This document shows, one piece after another, positions 1 through 11,510 of a stretch of DNA of 64,000 nucleotides; the first letter of the stretch is position 1; the number at the start of each line of letters is the position of its first letter. Under the pieces are notes generated by a model, which saw only the letters and a list, made by a program, of their open reading frames with translations, did no database searches and was not told the DNA's origin. This DNA comes from Pithys albifrons albifrons. Its lineage: Eukaryota; Chordata; Aves; Passeriformes; Thamnophilidae. The position numbers and the translations under genes were made by a program. Location: positions 210,266-274,265 of the forward strand of contig NC_092497.1 in NCBI RefSeq assembly GCF_047495875.1. The letters run 5' to 3'.

Positions 1-651
1 CTTGTGATAGACTAGCCTTTAGCATTGCTGACTCAGGGATTTCTTGTAGCAGAGTTGACAGCCTCGACAGCCTGTGCCCTCCATCCCAGCACTCCAGGTG
101 TGGGACTCATTCCACCAAATCTCCCTACTCCCAGTGATATTGTAGCTTTGGGAATGACCAGTGCTTCCAGTTTGTCCTGTTTGTTTCTTACACTGCCTGG
201 GTTGGTGTACAAGCATTTCAGATGCACTCCCAACCCCTCGGTGCCCTCCCTAAGTGCCATCCCTTCCCTTCACCTCTCCTCATGGTGTCCCTTTCCCCCA
301 TGTGTTTCTTTCCGCACAGTAATTTGTCTTGCTGCTTTTTATGTCTGAAATTAATCCATTTGTATATGTCTGGGTTCTCTGTGCTGTGTCCTGTTAGGTG
401 ATGAATAGAGAATGTTGAAATTTGGTCACACTGAACTTTGAGTCCTTTTTAACTTTTTTTCCTTTTTAACACAGAAAGCTTATGCGTTATCTTTGTAAAA
501 GGTGTCTTTCAGAACAGAAGCAGCTTTTGGTTGCTGGTGTCATCTGCTGAATTACCCAATGAGTTGTATTTGTGACCATTACTGTAAACTGATAAAGCAA
601 TTAAAACAAATAGATTTATGTGGTAAAAATCATAAGTGTTTATCCTTTTAG
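1..651 (+). other. LMAN1: LMAN1 intron (3' part)
   Basis: AT-rich sequence ending in a polypyrimidine tract and TTTTAG at 646-651. No exon or recognisable repeat is visible here. It is the 3' part of the intron before the first exon in the window. Confidence 0.7.
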
Positions 652-775
652 GTATTGGTTAACAATGGCTTTACTCCGGATAAAGATGACTATGAATTGT
701 GTGCAAAAGTGGAAGATATGGTGTTGCCATCTCAAGGGTATTTTGGAATATCTGCAGCCACAGGGGGACTTGCAG
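652..775 (+). CDS. LMAN1: LMAN1 coding exon (first in window)
   Basis: The acceptor TTTTAG precedes 652 and the donor GTAGT starts at 776. The frame begins with complete codon GTA and ends with one carried base, which is completed to GAT (Asp) by the next exon. It encodes the end of the lectin domain, through GYFGISAATGGLA. Confidence 0.95.
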
Positions 776-3700
776 GTAGTAAATGTTAAAAATTGTGACA
801 AATGGTGGGGGGACTTGCAAGGCTTGCAAGAGGGGTGGGGTTTTCCTGCTGCTGGTATTGATCCATTGTACCAATTTTTGACCATGATGATGTAATTAAT
901 CCTCTCCCATTCCCAAATTACTGATATGCTTAGGGCTTTTCCTGGCTACAGCAGAAGAATTTTCAATGTGTCCTGACAAAGCCACTGTACAGTCTCATTC
1001 CTCACTGAACAAGCTCTTGGAAGGACTTTGGGAGGGTGCTGTTTCTTGAAGATTCTTTGCAAGTGGAAGGTGATGTGGGAAGTACTGGGATTTGTAATGT
1101 GGTTCTGTTTTGTTTGTTGAATACAGATGATCATGATGTCCTGTCATTTCTGACCTTCCAATTGACTGAGCCTGGGAAAGAACTAGTAAGTATTTTTATG
1201 CATAATTAGTAAAATATATTTTGTGTATGTTTTATGTGCAGCACCAGGTCATGGCATTTCCTCTGAAGTCACACTTTGCATCCCTGTTTTGGGATTTTGG
1301 CATGTAGCTGTGCTGTCACTTGTTTTAGAGAAATGAACCTAGTACTCTATGTTTCAGTAGTATTGTAATTAATGTTTTGAAGACCAGAATTCTGGAAACA
1401 TCAATGAAGCAACAAAAATCCTGATGTTAAATCAAAACATGAAGTACTAAAAAGTACACTTTGTTTGGAAAGAAGGCAAAGATCTGTTCTTGCTTTCCAC
1501 TTGTCCTACCTCCAGAATGGTTCTGTACTGCTGAGCAGCATCTATGCTTGTAAAGCCTGATTGCACTGTAATTGCACAAAGTAAGTGTGTATTGGAAAAA
1601 AGCTGTGGATCTCCATGGGAGTGGGTGGTTTCTCACTTCAACTTAACGTATTAATGGGCTCCAGTAAATGTGTTATGTGCTCTCATCTGAAATATGAAGA
1701 GCCTTGCTGGAGAGAAAGTTCTGTGGGAGTCATGGAGAACATGAAAAAAATCTCACACACATCCCCTTCCCCCAATAATGTTTTAAAGCCAACACCAGAT
1801 GCGGAAATCCCTCAGAAAGATAAAGAGAAGTATCAGGAAGAGTTTGAACACTTTCAGCAAGAACTGGATAAAAAGAAGGAAGAATTTCAAAAGGAACATC
1901 CTGATGTACAAGGACAGCCAGGCAAGTTATTTGAGCCACTTTTCAGTTGTCAAAGAAAATGTTCATTTTCCAGGATGTTCAGAACTGGGACCTGACACTG
2001 TGACTGATCTTACTGAGCTCCCACTGGCAGTAATAATGTTATTTAAGAATCTTTGCTCATTTCTTTGTAAAGTGTTTCCTGAAGTAGAAATTTCTTTTGG
2101 TCATGCCTGGATTGAAAACAAAACAAATGACTGGAAACATGGTGAGAATTATGAGCATCTGCATGGAACAACAAAAGGGAGAGAAGGTCATGCATTCCTC
2201 TGTCAAATGGTCATTAAGGAAATATGACCTTTGGTTATTTGAAAGGGCATTTTTTGATCTTTCTGCACATTCATAGAAAACTTTTTTCCATCTGTTAGAG
2301 ATGGGTCAGTGGGTACATTGGAACATGTGCTTACATGGAAAAGCTTTTTAATGCGTGCCTAATGCTGGGCAAACAAGGATCTGATTATATGAAAATATAG
2401 TGGAAGCCATTTCTTACTTCTGTGCACTGTAATAGCTGTATATGAATGCATGCATACCAGGAATGTACTTTAGCCATCTAAACCTGAAACTTCAGGTTGT
2501 CATCTTTTATTGCACAGTGATAAGTTATGACTATTCTAAAGGTCCTGCACCATTTTATCTTGGTAATTAAAATGTGGATTTGAAACAGCGTCCAGCCTTC
2601 CATTGACTCTTTGCCACAGAGTCTTTTGGACTTTGTGATGTTGAAACTGCAGAGGAACTAATTCACAATGTGCAGCCACTTCTCTGCTTCAGAATACTTT
2701 TTAAAGCTTACTTTTCCTAAAAAGTAGCTGTTACTTAAAACTTGCAAGTGTGTTTTGAAGAGTAGTTGGTAAAACAGTGCCAGCTTATGCAAAGCTATCT
2801 GCCTTCTGAGAACAGGACAGTGACCCTTTGATGCCGAATGTTACCCAGGGTATGGAAGTGGCACCTCCAGGATGGAATCCGGGTTGACTGTGGGGTTGTC
2901 TCTGTACAGTTGTTCAGATCCCATTTGGGTAACCTCTGCCATGTCAGTGGTGAAGAATAGACACCAAATATTATATCAAATGATGGGGGATGTTTATATC
3001 CTTTAGGATACATTAAGGAAGCAAGGAGAATGATCCAGTGCAGCTTATGGGGAATGCATGTATGTAAGAACTACCTGTGCTTTCTCCTTCTCAGCGGATG
3101 ATGTTTTTGAAACTGTAAGCGATCGTGAACTGAGGCAAATCTTTGAGGGGCAGAATCGAATTCACCTTGAAATCAAACAGCTGAACAGGCAATTGGACAT
3201 GATTCTGGATGAGCAGAGGAGATACGTGGCTGCAGTCACAGATGAGATTGCTAAAAGAGGAGCTGGTTTTCCAGGCCAACAAGGACAGGTAAATAAAAAA
3301 CGTGGTGGTTCTTAGCCCACCTTAATTTCACCAGTGTGATTGATTTGCTTTTTCCAAGATATGTTGATCTTTTTCCTCCTCCTGCTCCCACACCAGGTTT
3401 CCCAGCAAGAGATTGAGACAGTTGTCAAAAATCAGGAAGAGGTCCTTAGACAAGTAAATGAAATAAGGTAATGCCTTCTAAACATTGAGGCTCTGTTTTG
3501 AATTTTGTATGACTTTTCCACCTTTTGAATCCTGTTAATTATTTCAGTGGGAGAATATTGACGAACTTGGAGTTTCTGTTTCAGTTCCTTAGCCATGACT
3601 CTTGGCATGCATTTAATTTCTGTATTACAGTAAGTTTGTATCCCTAAGATGACTAAGCCCCTGATTTGCCTTTTCTTGTCATGACATTCCACATCAACAG

Positions 3701-6700
3701 TTAAGTCCAGTCCCTTTAAAAACAATAAAGAAAAACTGTATCTTGAAAGTGCTATACTGCTAGAATGGATTTGAGAAAAAGCCTGTGTTTGATGGGCATG
3801 TCTGTGTACTTCTTTTAAGATGTTTTACTGTTGCTGTCTTAATCAGGAATGGCTTTAAGCTGGCTTAGCCCTTCATTTATAGTAGCTAAAACAGTCCTTA
3901 CCTTGTGTTTTAAAAACAAAACAAAAAAAAGGAGAAAAACAATTCCTGCAGTTGTGGCTTTTTTCTTGTATTCGTTCAAGGGCAGCAGCCCTGGTTTATC
4001 TAAGTAGGTCAGTTTCTTGTAGAATGAAGATTAGAGTACTTCCATTTTTGCACTTGTTCTTCCACTAAAGCTTTTATGTTAATATTCTTGACAAATCTTT
4101 ATACCTTGCCAGCAAATTAGATTTTCTTGTTAACATTGGCAGTCTGCCCTTCTGGTGACTACTTATCAGATAAGAGTTTGCGTAACATCATCTTAATATT
4201 TTTCTTAGATTAAAGAAATGCTTTATTTATGGATAGAAATGAACAGCCCGATGTTGCGTTGCTTGTTGTCCTGGAGGAAAAGGACTTACAGGCCAAGTAA
4301 TTTTCTTGTCAAGATTTGTGGATTTCTTAATCATCTGATTACAGAGGAGTCTTGCGTGTTCATAGAACAGAAACTCTCAGCATGGTATTGTTAATGCAAA
4401 CTAAATATAAATTACCTTTAGGGCAGTTGTTTTGCTCTTGGCGAGCCGTGGGTCGGCCTGGGGGAGGTGGGTGTGCTGGTTGCCATTAATTGCACAGACA
4501 GCACTGTGAGGAGGGAGAGGAACGAGGTGAGTGTTCCACTTGGAGCACTGAAAATAGTGGGGCAAGCTGAGCAATGGGAGGGAGGTGGAGAGACAGAATT
4601 ACCAGCAGCTTCTTTAAGCAGTGGTCCTGATCGTGGTTGTGGGAGTTATTTAAGAAAAAAATCTTTCAGTGAGAAATTTAGTTGTAAAATAGGTTATTAT
4701 AATGCTACATCAAAGTGAGGTAAATATTAATCAGTTTACTTGCTGTTTTCACAATGATGAAGACCTATTTTAAAATCAGTAATACAACTTGGTATCACAA
4801 ATGTGATGATTATATGTTGTTGCCAGTTTCCCCAATGAATACTGTTCCAGCCAGTTGGGGAGCATTTTATATTTCCTGATGTGAAAGAGTTGAAGGACAC
4901 ATTGGACAGGGCTTGGAGCAACCTGGTCTAGTGGAAGGTGTCCCTGCCCAAGGCAGGAGGTGGAATGAGATGATCTTTAGAGTTTCCCCACCAATACAAA
5001 TCACTCTAAGGTGCTATGAAGAATTGCTGCCCGCTGTACAAAGAGTTAGGAGTGCACTGGGAAGGCATTCAAGGGAGCTCTCATCTGAACAAAATGTAAG
5101 TTTTAAGTAAATTAAAAAGAAATCCAAAGATGTACATTTTGATTGTCAATTCTGTTAATAATGAAGAGATTAACATTCACATGATAAATATTTTAGCTGT
5201 AGAGTAATCCTCTTTGCAACTCAAAAGAAACAGCACAGTAGGGGAAATTTATATAAATATATTGATTGGAGATTAAGGGGTTTTTTTTCTCTCCTTGACT
5301 GTGTACCTCAAACAAAATTAGTTATGGAACCTCAACTTTTTATGGATTTAATTTCATTTGTTGTAGAAACAAAATGAATTCACATGAAGACAATATTATG
5401 TATTATGACAATGCATATGAGAAATGAGTTTCTCGTATAAATGATAATCAGGAAACAAGGATGTATCTAAATCTTTTCTTATCCCTAAAGCCTCTTCGTT
5501 ATTTTTATTTCTTACTTGTCTGCTTTTATTTATTTATTTTTCAAACAGCTTTTGGTTTCCTTCAAAGATTGCATTAAACTCTGCTTATCCTAAAGCCTCA
5601 GCAAAAGTCTTAGCTAAAACTCTTGGTTTAGACTTCATCAGTCAGGCAGGCAAAGCAGATGTGTAGCAGTAGAACATTTGCCAGGTCTTGTTCTCGGCGT
5701 GGCTCTGGGTGATGATGCCCTGGGCAAATGGAAACTGTCCATGGAATTAACTAAAATCATAGTGTGATTAAGGGATTATTTCTTGATAGGTGTTCTTGCA
5801 AGCCAGAGAAAGTGTTTTCTGCCTTTTGGGGCAAATATGTGTTGCAAACTAATTGTAATGAACTGAAAGGTGCACAGAATAACTGCTGTTTGTAGGAAAT
5901 TGTTCTGTGTTGAAAGATGTTTTGTTGTTTGTCTTGTGTCAGAAATTCTGTGGCTGATACTCTGAGATCCGTCAGTGCAGCTCAACATCCTGGCTCTGCA
6001 GGAGTCTATGAAACAACTCAGCACTTCAATGACATCAAAGAACACCTTCATGTGGTGAAGAGGGACATTGAGCATTTAGCACAACGAAATATGGTAATTT
6101 ATGTGCTGGTAGTGTAAAGCAGGACTGTAATACTTCTTTATTTGGCTGTTAGTGAAAAGCTAGGATGAGCCAGCATGCAATTTACGGAGCAATTAATCCT
6201 TCATTAAGCTGCTTCGCTAAAACTGCACTGCCTTGACCTAACTGCATGATCTGTGTCTTGATGAGACGTTTTGCACAAAGAGCATGATTTTTAGTCTAAT
6301 TTCCTGTGGAAACAAGGTCAAGCAATTAGGTTTTCTGGCTGCTTTTTTTTTTTGTGTTTGTCCCCCTACTTAACAGCTCTATACAGAGGAGATTCTGTAT
6401 TGCTTCTGCACAGAAGGGAGAGCTTTAATCAGGGGAAACTTGGACAGGCTCTGCTTAAGGTTTCTAAGCGTGAAAGAGGACTGTGTTCACATCCAGGAGC
6501 ACCTTAGTCAAGCCTAGGTAGCAATTAAGCTGAATTAGCTTATGATCCCATAGAAGGTTCTTGATTAATTTAACAAGTTTATGTATTTTTTCTCTTATTC
6601 TTTCCCCTATAGCCCTCAATTTAACATAAATCAGTTTTATCTGAGAAACATAAAGGTTAAAAGGGAAAGTTAGATGAGAAGTAAGGTTTTGATTTTTCAG

Positions 6701-8580
6701 AGTAGTGTAATTCCTGTTTTCTACTTGTGTTCTGATCTTTAGATCACGTTGCAAAGACCTTGTTTTGTTTCTTACTCTTTTCTCAAATATTTTTTTCAGC
6801 CATCTAGTGACAAAACAAAGTGTCCAGAGTTGCCACCATTTCCATCATGCTTATCTACAATGCATTTCATCATATTTGTGGCAGTGCAAACAGTGTTATT
6901 CATTGGTTATATCATGTATAGGTAAGTATAAAGACAGTTAAAGGGCACAGGGCAAACAATTTTAGAACTTCTTCCTGACAATACCATTGCAAAGGCAGGA
7001 TTAGGTTAATCTCGTTAAAACAAGCAATCATTTGGATCAGAAAAGACCTTGGGAAGTCTCTAGTTCAGCCTGCTCAGAGCAGGCTCCACACTGAATTCAG
7101 ACAAAGTCTCAGTGTTTAAACTGGTCAGGTCTTAAAAAAGTCTAAGAATGCAAAATTTACCACTGTTACAGACCCCACTGGAAATGTTTCATTGGCACAA
7201 TGAAGTTTGTTCTATTCTACCTCCACTCACCCCCTGGATACCAAGGGGGAACTTGACCTGTTTCAATTTGTCTGTTGTGTCTCTTTCTTACAATGTGCAT
7301 CCCTTTTGAGAAGCTGTACCTGTCTCAGCAACATTCTGTGGGCAGTAGAAAGCTCCAGTTAGACCTGTTGGAGCCTGAATGAGCTCAGTTCCCTCCCTCT
7401 CCTCTCCTCTCCTCTCCTCTCCTGAGGCCTGTGCTGCAGCACTGGCCACCGTGCCTGGGGTCCTCTGCTGGGCTTACTGACATTTATTGATAACAAAATC
7501 AGATTTGGGGGTTTTTTTTCATTTTTTTGTGTGTGATGTGTTCTTTCACACTCCCTTAACCATCTTAAAAATGCTTTGGTGAACTTTTTTTACAATACCT
7601 GTCCCTTCATCCCTTTCCCACATACAATAATGATAGTGTACGGACTTCTGTGTTTGGGGGTTTTTTCTTTTAAGCTAAACTAATTATGATGGTTTTTCTG
7701 TTCTCTTCCTTCTCCTTGTGAAGTCATACTGTTCAAATTAAATTTGCATTGATGGAAAGGATAAAGTACTTACTTGGTAGCCTTCCCTCCTGCTTCTCAC
7801 ACACTGATCCGAGTGAGGAGTAGGGATCAAAACAGCTGTGTTGCCCTGCAAAGAGAAAATGCTGCTTGCTACCTCTGTGGAAGGACCAGTAGTAGTAAAT
7901 AAGACCAATGCTCCTGATGGCACCAGTTTTTTATATATCTGACTCTACAAAGTGGAGAGGGTGCATTTCTTACGTGTGTGATGTTGTGCCATGAGCTGCA
8001 GCAATTGCTTCCCAGACAGACAAGGAGCTGGTCCTCTCCAGTGCTTTTGGATGCCCTTGTAATTCCAGCAGCTGTGTGGTTGATCCTCAGTGTCTGTATC
8101 TACTAAGAAAATAAATATATTCTGTGCCAGAGAAAAAAGGAAATCCTATTTCAAGTAAATTCTTTCCCTGTTTAATTACATGTGTTTCCTTATCTAAGAT
8201 GATCTTTAGACCAATCAGATACCGAGAAGCTTTAAAAATGCTAAAAGGATTTAAAAAATCACTTTGTATGTTTTTTAACAGTTTTTGGCTTCTGTCCAGA
8301 ATGTGGGGGGGGGAGGTTTTCCCTTCTGTGCCTGATGCAAAATTGGAACTATAGTGATGCCACCCTTATCTTTTTAAACAGAAAAACTTATGTCCTGTTT
8401 TTGTGGTATGACATATTTGATTTCCTTAAGTCTCTGTTGATAAAGAATGGAGTCTTCTACTGCTCAAATAGATGCAAATTTAAACCAGTTAACTGGTTTT
8501 GTGCTGTAAGTACTTGAAGAATTCTTTTCTGCATTTTTTTCAGGAGCCAACAAGAAGCAGCAGCCAAAAAGTTCTTTTGA
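652..8580 (+). CDS. LMAN1: LMAN1 (ERGIC-53) C-terminal part, last eight coding exons
   Basis: LMAN1 is a mannose-binding type I membrane cargo receptor that cycles between ER and Golgi and, with MCFD2, exports coagulation factors V and VIII and other glycoproteins. Joined exons 652-775, 1127-1185, 1789-1921, 3095-3288, 3397-3467, 5943-6093, 6800-6921 and 8544-8580 give 891 nt in one frame: 296 residues plus TGA, a little over half of the usual ~510. In order they encode the end of the L-type lectin domain (VLVNNGFTPDKDDYELCAK), a charged coiled-coil stalk (DKEKYQEEFEHFQQELDKKK), two membrane-proximal cysteines in KCPELPPFPSC that in the family link oligomers, one hydrophobic membrane span, and a short tail ending KKFF, which carries the dilysine retrieval and diphenylalanine ER-exit signals. 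By human exon count these are exons 6-13. The 5' part lies before the window. The intron after 1921 has a GC donor. CR1 fragments lie in two introns. Identity is near certain. Confidence 0.97.
1127..1185 (+). CDS. LMAN1: LMAN1 coding exon
   Basis: The acceptor ATACAG ends at 1126 and the donor GTAAGT starts at 1186. It encodes DDHDVLSFLTFQLTEPGKEL and ends on a codon boundary. Confidence 0.94.
1789..1921 (+). CDS. LMAN1: LMAN1 coding exon followed by a GC donor
   Basis: The acceptor TTTAAAG ends at 1788. The exon starts PTPDAEIPQKDKEK and covers the start of the helical stalk. The end is set by frame: CCA G at 1921 joins to CG GAT at 3095 to give PADD, as in the family (PAEE). The intron therefore starts GCAAGT at 1922, a GC-AG intron with otherwise perfect donor consensus. 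Using the GT at 1926 would bring an early stop in the next exon. Confidence 0.92.
3095..3288 (+). CDS. LMAN1: LMAN1 coding exon
   Basis: The acceptor TTCTCAG ends at 3094 and the donor GTAAAT starts at 3289. It encodes the conserved stalk segment SDRELRQIFEGQNRIHLEIK through to GFPGQQGQ. Confidence 0.95.
3397..3467 (+). CDS. LMAN1: LMAN1 coding exon
   Basis: The acceptor CACCAG ends at 3396 and the donor GTAATG starts at 3468. It encodes VSQQEIETVVKNQEEVLRQ plus VNEI, and the last two bases carry into the next exon (Arg). Confidence 0.93.
4870..5040 (+). mobile_element. CR1 LINE 3' end fragment in LMAN1 intron
   Basis: The stretch holds the typical 3' end of avian CR1 in sense direction: GGACAGGGCTTGGAGCAACC, then CTGGTCTAGTGGAAGGTGTC, then GATGATCTTTA and a degraded ATTCTATGA-like end near 5020. 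It is 5'-truncated and old. The call rests on remembered CR1 consensus; borders are approximate. Confidence 0.8.
5943..6093 (+). CDS. LMAN1: LMAN1 coding exon
   Basis: The acceptor TGTCAG ends at 5942 and the donor GTAATT starts at 6094. It encodes the segment with QHPGSAGVYETTQHF and HLHVVKRDIEHLAQRNM of the stalk. Confidence 0.95.
6800..6921 (+). CDS. LMAN1: LMAN1 coding exon with transmembrane span
   Basis: The acceptor TTTTCAG ends at 6799 and the donor GTAAGT starts at 6922. It encodes the cysteine pair KCPELPPFPSC and the single membrane span FIIFVAVQTVLFIGYIMY. Confidence 0.95.
7020..7480 (-). mobile_element. Degraded CR1 LINE fragment, antisense, in last LMAN1 intron
   Basis: It reads as antisense CR1: ATCATTTGGATCAGAAAAGA, then GTCTCTAGTTCAGCCTGCTC near the start, GAGAAGCTGTACCTGTCTCA in the middle, and a section like the CR1 text about subjects 'CTCCTCTCC..GCTGCAGCAC..CTCTGCTGG' at the end. 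It is strongly diverged. A (CTCTC)n run at 7397-7423 has expanded inside it. Borders are approximate. Confidence 0.7.
8544..8580 (+). CDS. LMAN1: LMAN1 last coding exon, KKFF tail
   Basis: The acceptor TTTTTTTCAG ends at 8543. The exon encodes RSQQEAAAKKFF, then TGA at 8578-8580. The tail is unchanged from other vertebrates and carries the retrieval (KK) and ER-exit (FF) signals. Confidence 0.96.
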
Positions 8581-11510
8581 TGACCTGTTCCTTTTGTGTG
8601 TACATGACAGCAGTCTGTATGCACAGCAAACTCTACACTGTGTAAACGAGGGAAATTTAGTGTTCGATATACGTCAATATTGTAAATTATTGAATTCTGT
8701 TAAACAAAATGAGTTCTTATTTAAACTGTTGATACTGAAGCTACAGACAGACTGTGGAGCAGTGCAGCAAGTGCCAGGTGGGGGAAGAGTCTGTGTTTTC
8801 AGCCCCCTTTCCCGTAAATACTGAAAGGCAAATGCCTGCTCCCTCTGCCTTGGTCGAGATTCCAGAAAAGGGCAAGGTTTGGTGATTGTTCATAGTGTAA
8901 TTTGCAGATGGATGATTTGTTCAGAAAATTTGCTACCAAGTGTCCTGACATACCAGTTACAATTAAAAAAAAAAAAAGGGAAAAAGAAGGCAGAAAAAAG
9001 TAAACCCCAAACAACTGTTCTTCTGTATTTTTTGGGGGGAGGGGAGGAAAAAATTATTATAAGCATTTTTTGGACTTAACAGTGTAAGAATAATTTAGTT
9101 TATTCTAGCTCTTTATAAAATGCAGATTTAAACACTTTTTAATATGTGAGCACAAAGACAGGCCTTTGAGACTCTGACTGTTGATATAAAAACCAAATTA
9201 CACAGAACAAGCAAAGAAAAGCTTATCTTCTTATTTTGGGTTTGGGTTTTAGGCAGAGAGAGAAGTTAAAGTAGTTTCTTCAAGTTTATTGTGAGACTGA
9301 TTCCTTTTTTCGTAGTTTCAAGTCTGTCTGTAATTTTGTTTGGAGATTTGTGGAACTTTTCCAGCAAAGATTATTGCTTTATACCTCTTCACATCTGATT
9401 TTATTAAGGATATGTTTAGTGTATGAATATGTCTTTACTTTTATAAAGCTGTCTGATGTCTGTCATGTATCAAATACAGATGCTTTCATTTAAATCTTGA
9501 CATGGCAAGTATTCCAAAGTACAGGTGTTAAACCCACTTCTTCACAAACTGTTCTTCAGACATATTTGTTACTCTGGGAGCTGTTGTAGAACCAGCATTT
9601 TGTATCAATTCCTGCTTTAATGTCAAAAGCATAAGACTGAACATGTGGTTTTGATACTGATTACCAAATGAACAGTTGCTTCAGGAAAGAAAAAAGCAGA
9701 GAGCCCAACTTAGGAATGTGAAATTAATTAATTTTGCCTTGTTTACATATCTGTGGTAACTTTGTCCTTGAGTTGTTTGTGTGTAGAGTTAGAATAGGTA
9801 TTTTTGTGTTTCTTTAAAATTCTATAAACTACACAGATGCACCAGGATATTTCATTTTCAACTATTTGTTTGTCTGAATCTGCAAAAACATTATCTGTAC
9901 TCTAACAAACTGCTACTGCATTTCCACAGTCCACTCCTTGGAGTGCAACACGTGCTGCCAAGTTCACTGTAATGAAGAATCCTTCAGTATTGTGCCTGTC
10001 AGTTTGGAGAAGTGATATATCTATGCAATACATTTTGTTACATAAAAAACAGTGTTCAGAAAGTGACTATCTGTTCTATGCCAAGGAAAAGCTACTACCT
10101 ACACACCAGTTAACACATCCACAGTATGTAGTGTACTGTAAGTGGTATGGCTGTATAGATTCAGTTCTAAATTGGAGAAGATGTTGCTGTACTAATTGGA
10201 GAAGCCACTGCCTCAGGCTAGCCCTGTGGGATAGGTGGGGTAAGTCAATGAAAAAAACCTTCAGATAAGCCAGAATAACACATTGGATTCTATCTGCTTA
10301 GTTCTTTCAACACCAGCAAATATGAACAGGTGCCTTGAGTCTAAGCTATTACAACCCTGACTCTTCTAACTAACTTAATATATTTTCTTAAATTTTTCTG
10401 AAAATGAACGGTGGTGTTCCTTTCAATTGCAGGCCTTCTTCCATCAGTGCAACATCTAAACAGAGCTCTTCCTCTCACAGCAGGCCTTGCAAGGCCCCTG
10501 TGCAGAAAGGCTTGCAAGTATATTTTGATAAATTGCATATATTTGGCATAATGAGGAGCAGCTCTGATGTATCAGTTGGAAGAAGCCTGAATTTTTGTTA
10601 CTGTGAATTTACCCAACCATAACTTTGTTTCAAAAGCTGGAGCAGCCCATGCTTCTGTTTCTTTTGTTAGAAGGAAGAGAAGACTGGGAATGTTCAAGGG
10701 GAAAACTTGAAGCCTGCAATTTTATCTTCGTAGAAGGCTCAGCTTGTGTGCTTATGCTGCTACTGGACTGGACATATCCCCACATGCAACCAGGACACTT
10801 CTGCATTGGGGAGCAGGTGGTCTGAAGGGGAACAGCAGAAAACTGGTCACTTTGCTTCATTTCACAGTTGCCTCTCCTTGGAACTTCCATAATTGCCTCA
10901 GCACTCACTGGATCAAAAGGAGGCTCCCAGTTGTCCAGCTCCGATTTCATCCTGCTTGTTCTTGAAGTGATAACAACAAATCTGGACTTTAAGAATATTT
11001 GTCAGTTGAGTTGGCACCAGAAGTTTCTTTCAACACTGGTAGTGTGGTTTTTTTCTTATCAAGTAAGATTTCACAGCTAGGAGGAGAAGACACCTTGGCC
11101 TCCAGTTTGACAATATAGGGGAGAACAAGTCTAATAATTGTATTTAAATTGTGGATAAGTGGCAAATATTTGGCAGTGACAAGAGAATCTGATTGTACTG
11201 GTCAGGATATATTAAATCCGTGGTCACATCTGAGTCTTTCCAAAGTAAAAGTCACAATATGGTTTCTAAATCACCTGTTTTACAGTTTGTAATTTACCTG
11301 CTGTGGTTTGTAACTTGTTTGTTTGAAGAAAATTTGACATTTCTCAATGGAACAATTACTGTAACACAAAAATTGTCTACTGGTTGGGGGTTTTTTATTT
11401 TACATTCAAACAGCTGACATTTTCATCTATTTGTTTCTAACTAATGTAAATTGACACTTGGAGTTCAGAGATAACCTTATTTGAATAAAGATGCATATTT
11501 TTAGTAAGCC
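8581..11510 (+). other. LMAN1: LMAN1 3' UTR
   Basis: AT-rich sequence without exons after the TGA. The first standard AATAAA in sense is at 11484-11489, giving a UTR of about 2.9 kb. Long 3' UTRs are usual for LMAN1. An internal A-rich site (ATTAAA near 8963) could give a shorter form. The end is inferred, not seen. Confidence 0.5.
11484..11489 (+). terminator. LMAN1: Poly(A) signal AATAAA, likely LMAN1
   Basis: AATAAA followed within 35 bases by a T-rich stretch (TTTTTTCTTTTAGTTTGGTG). It is the first canonical signal after the stop codon. Confidence 0.5.

Noticed and set aside
1585..1995. 136-codon ORF as an alternative LMAN1 exon
   Set aside because: It contains the true exon 1789-1921 but runs into intron on both sides; splice sites and family sequence define the shorter exon.
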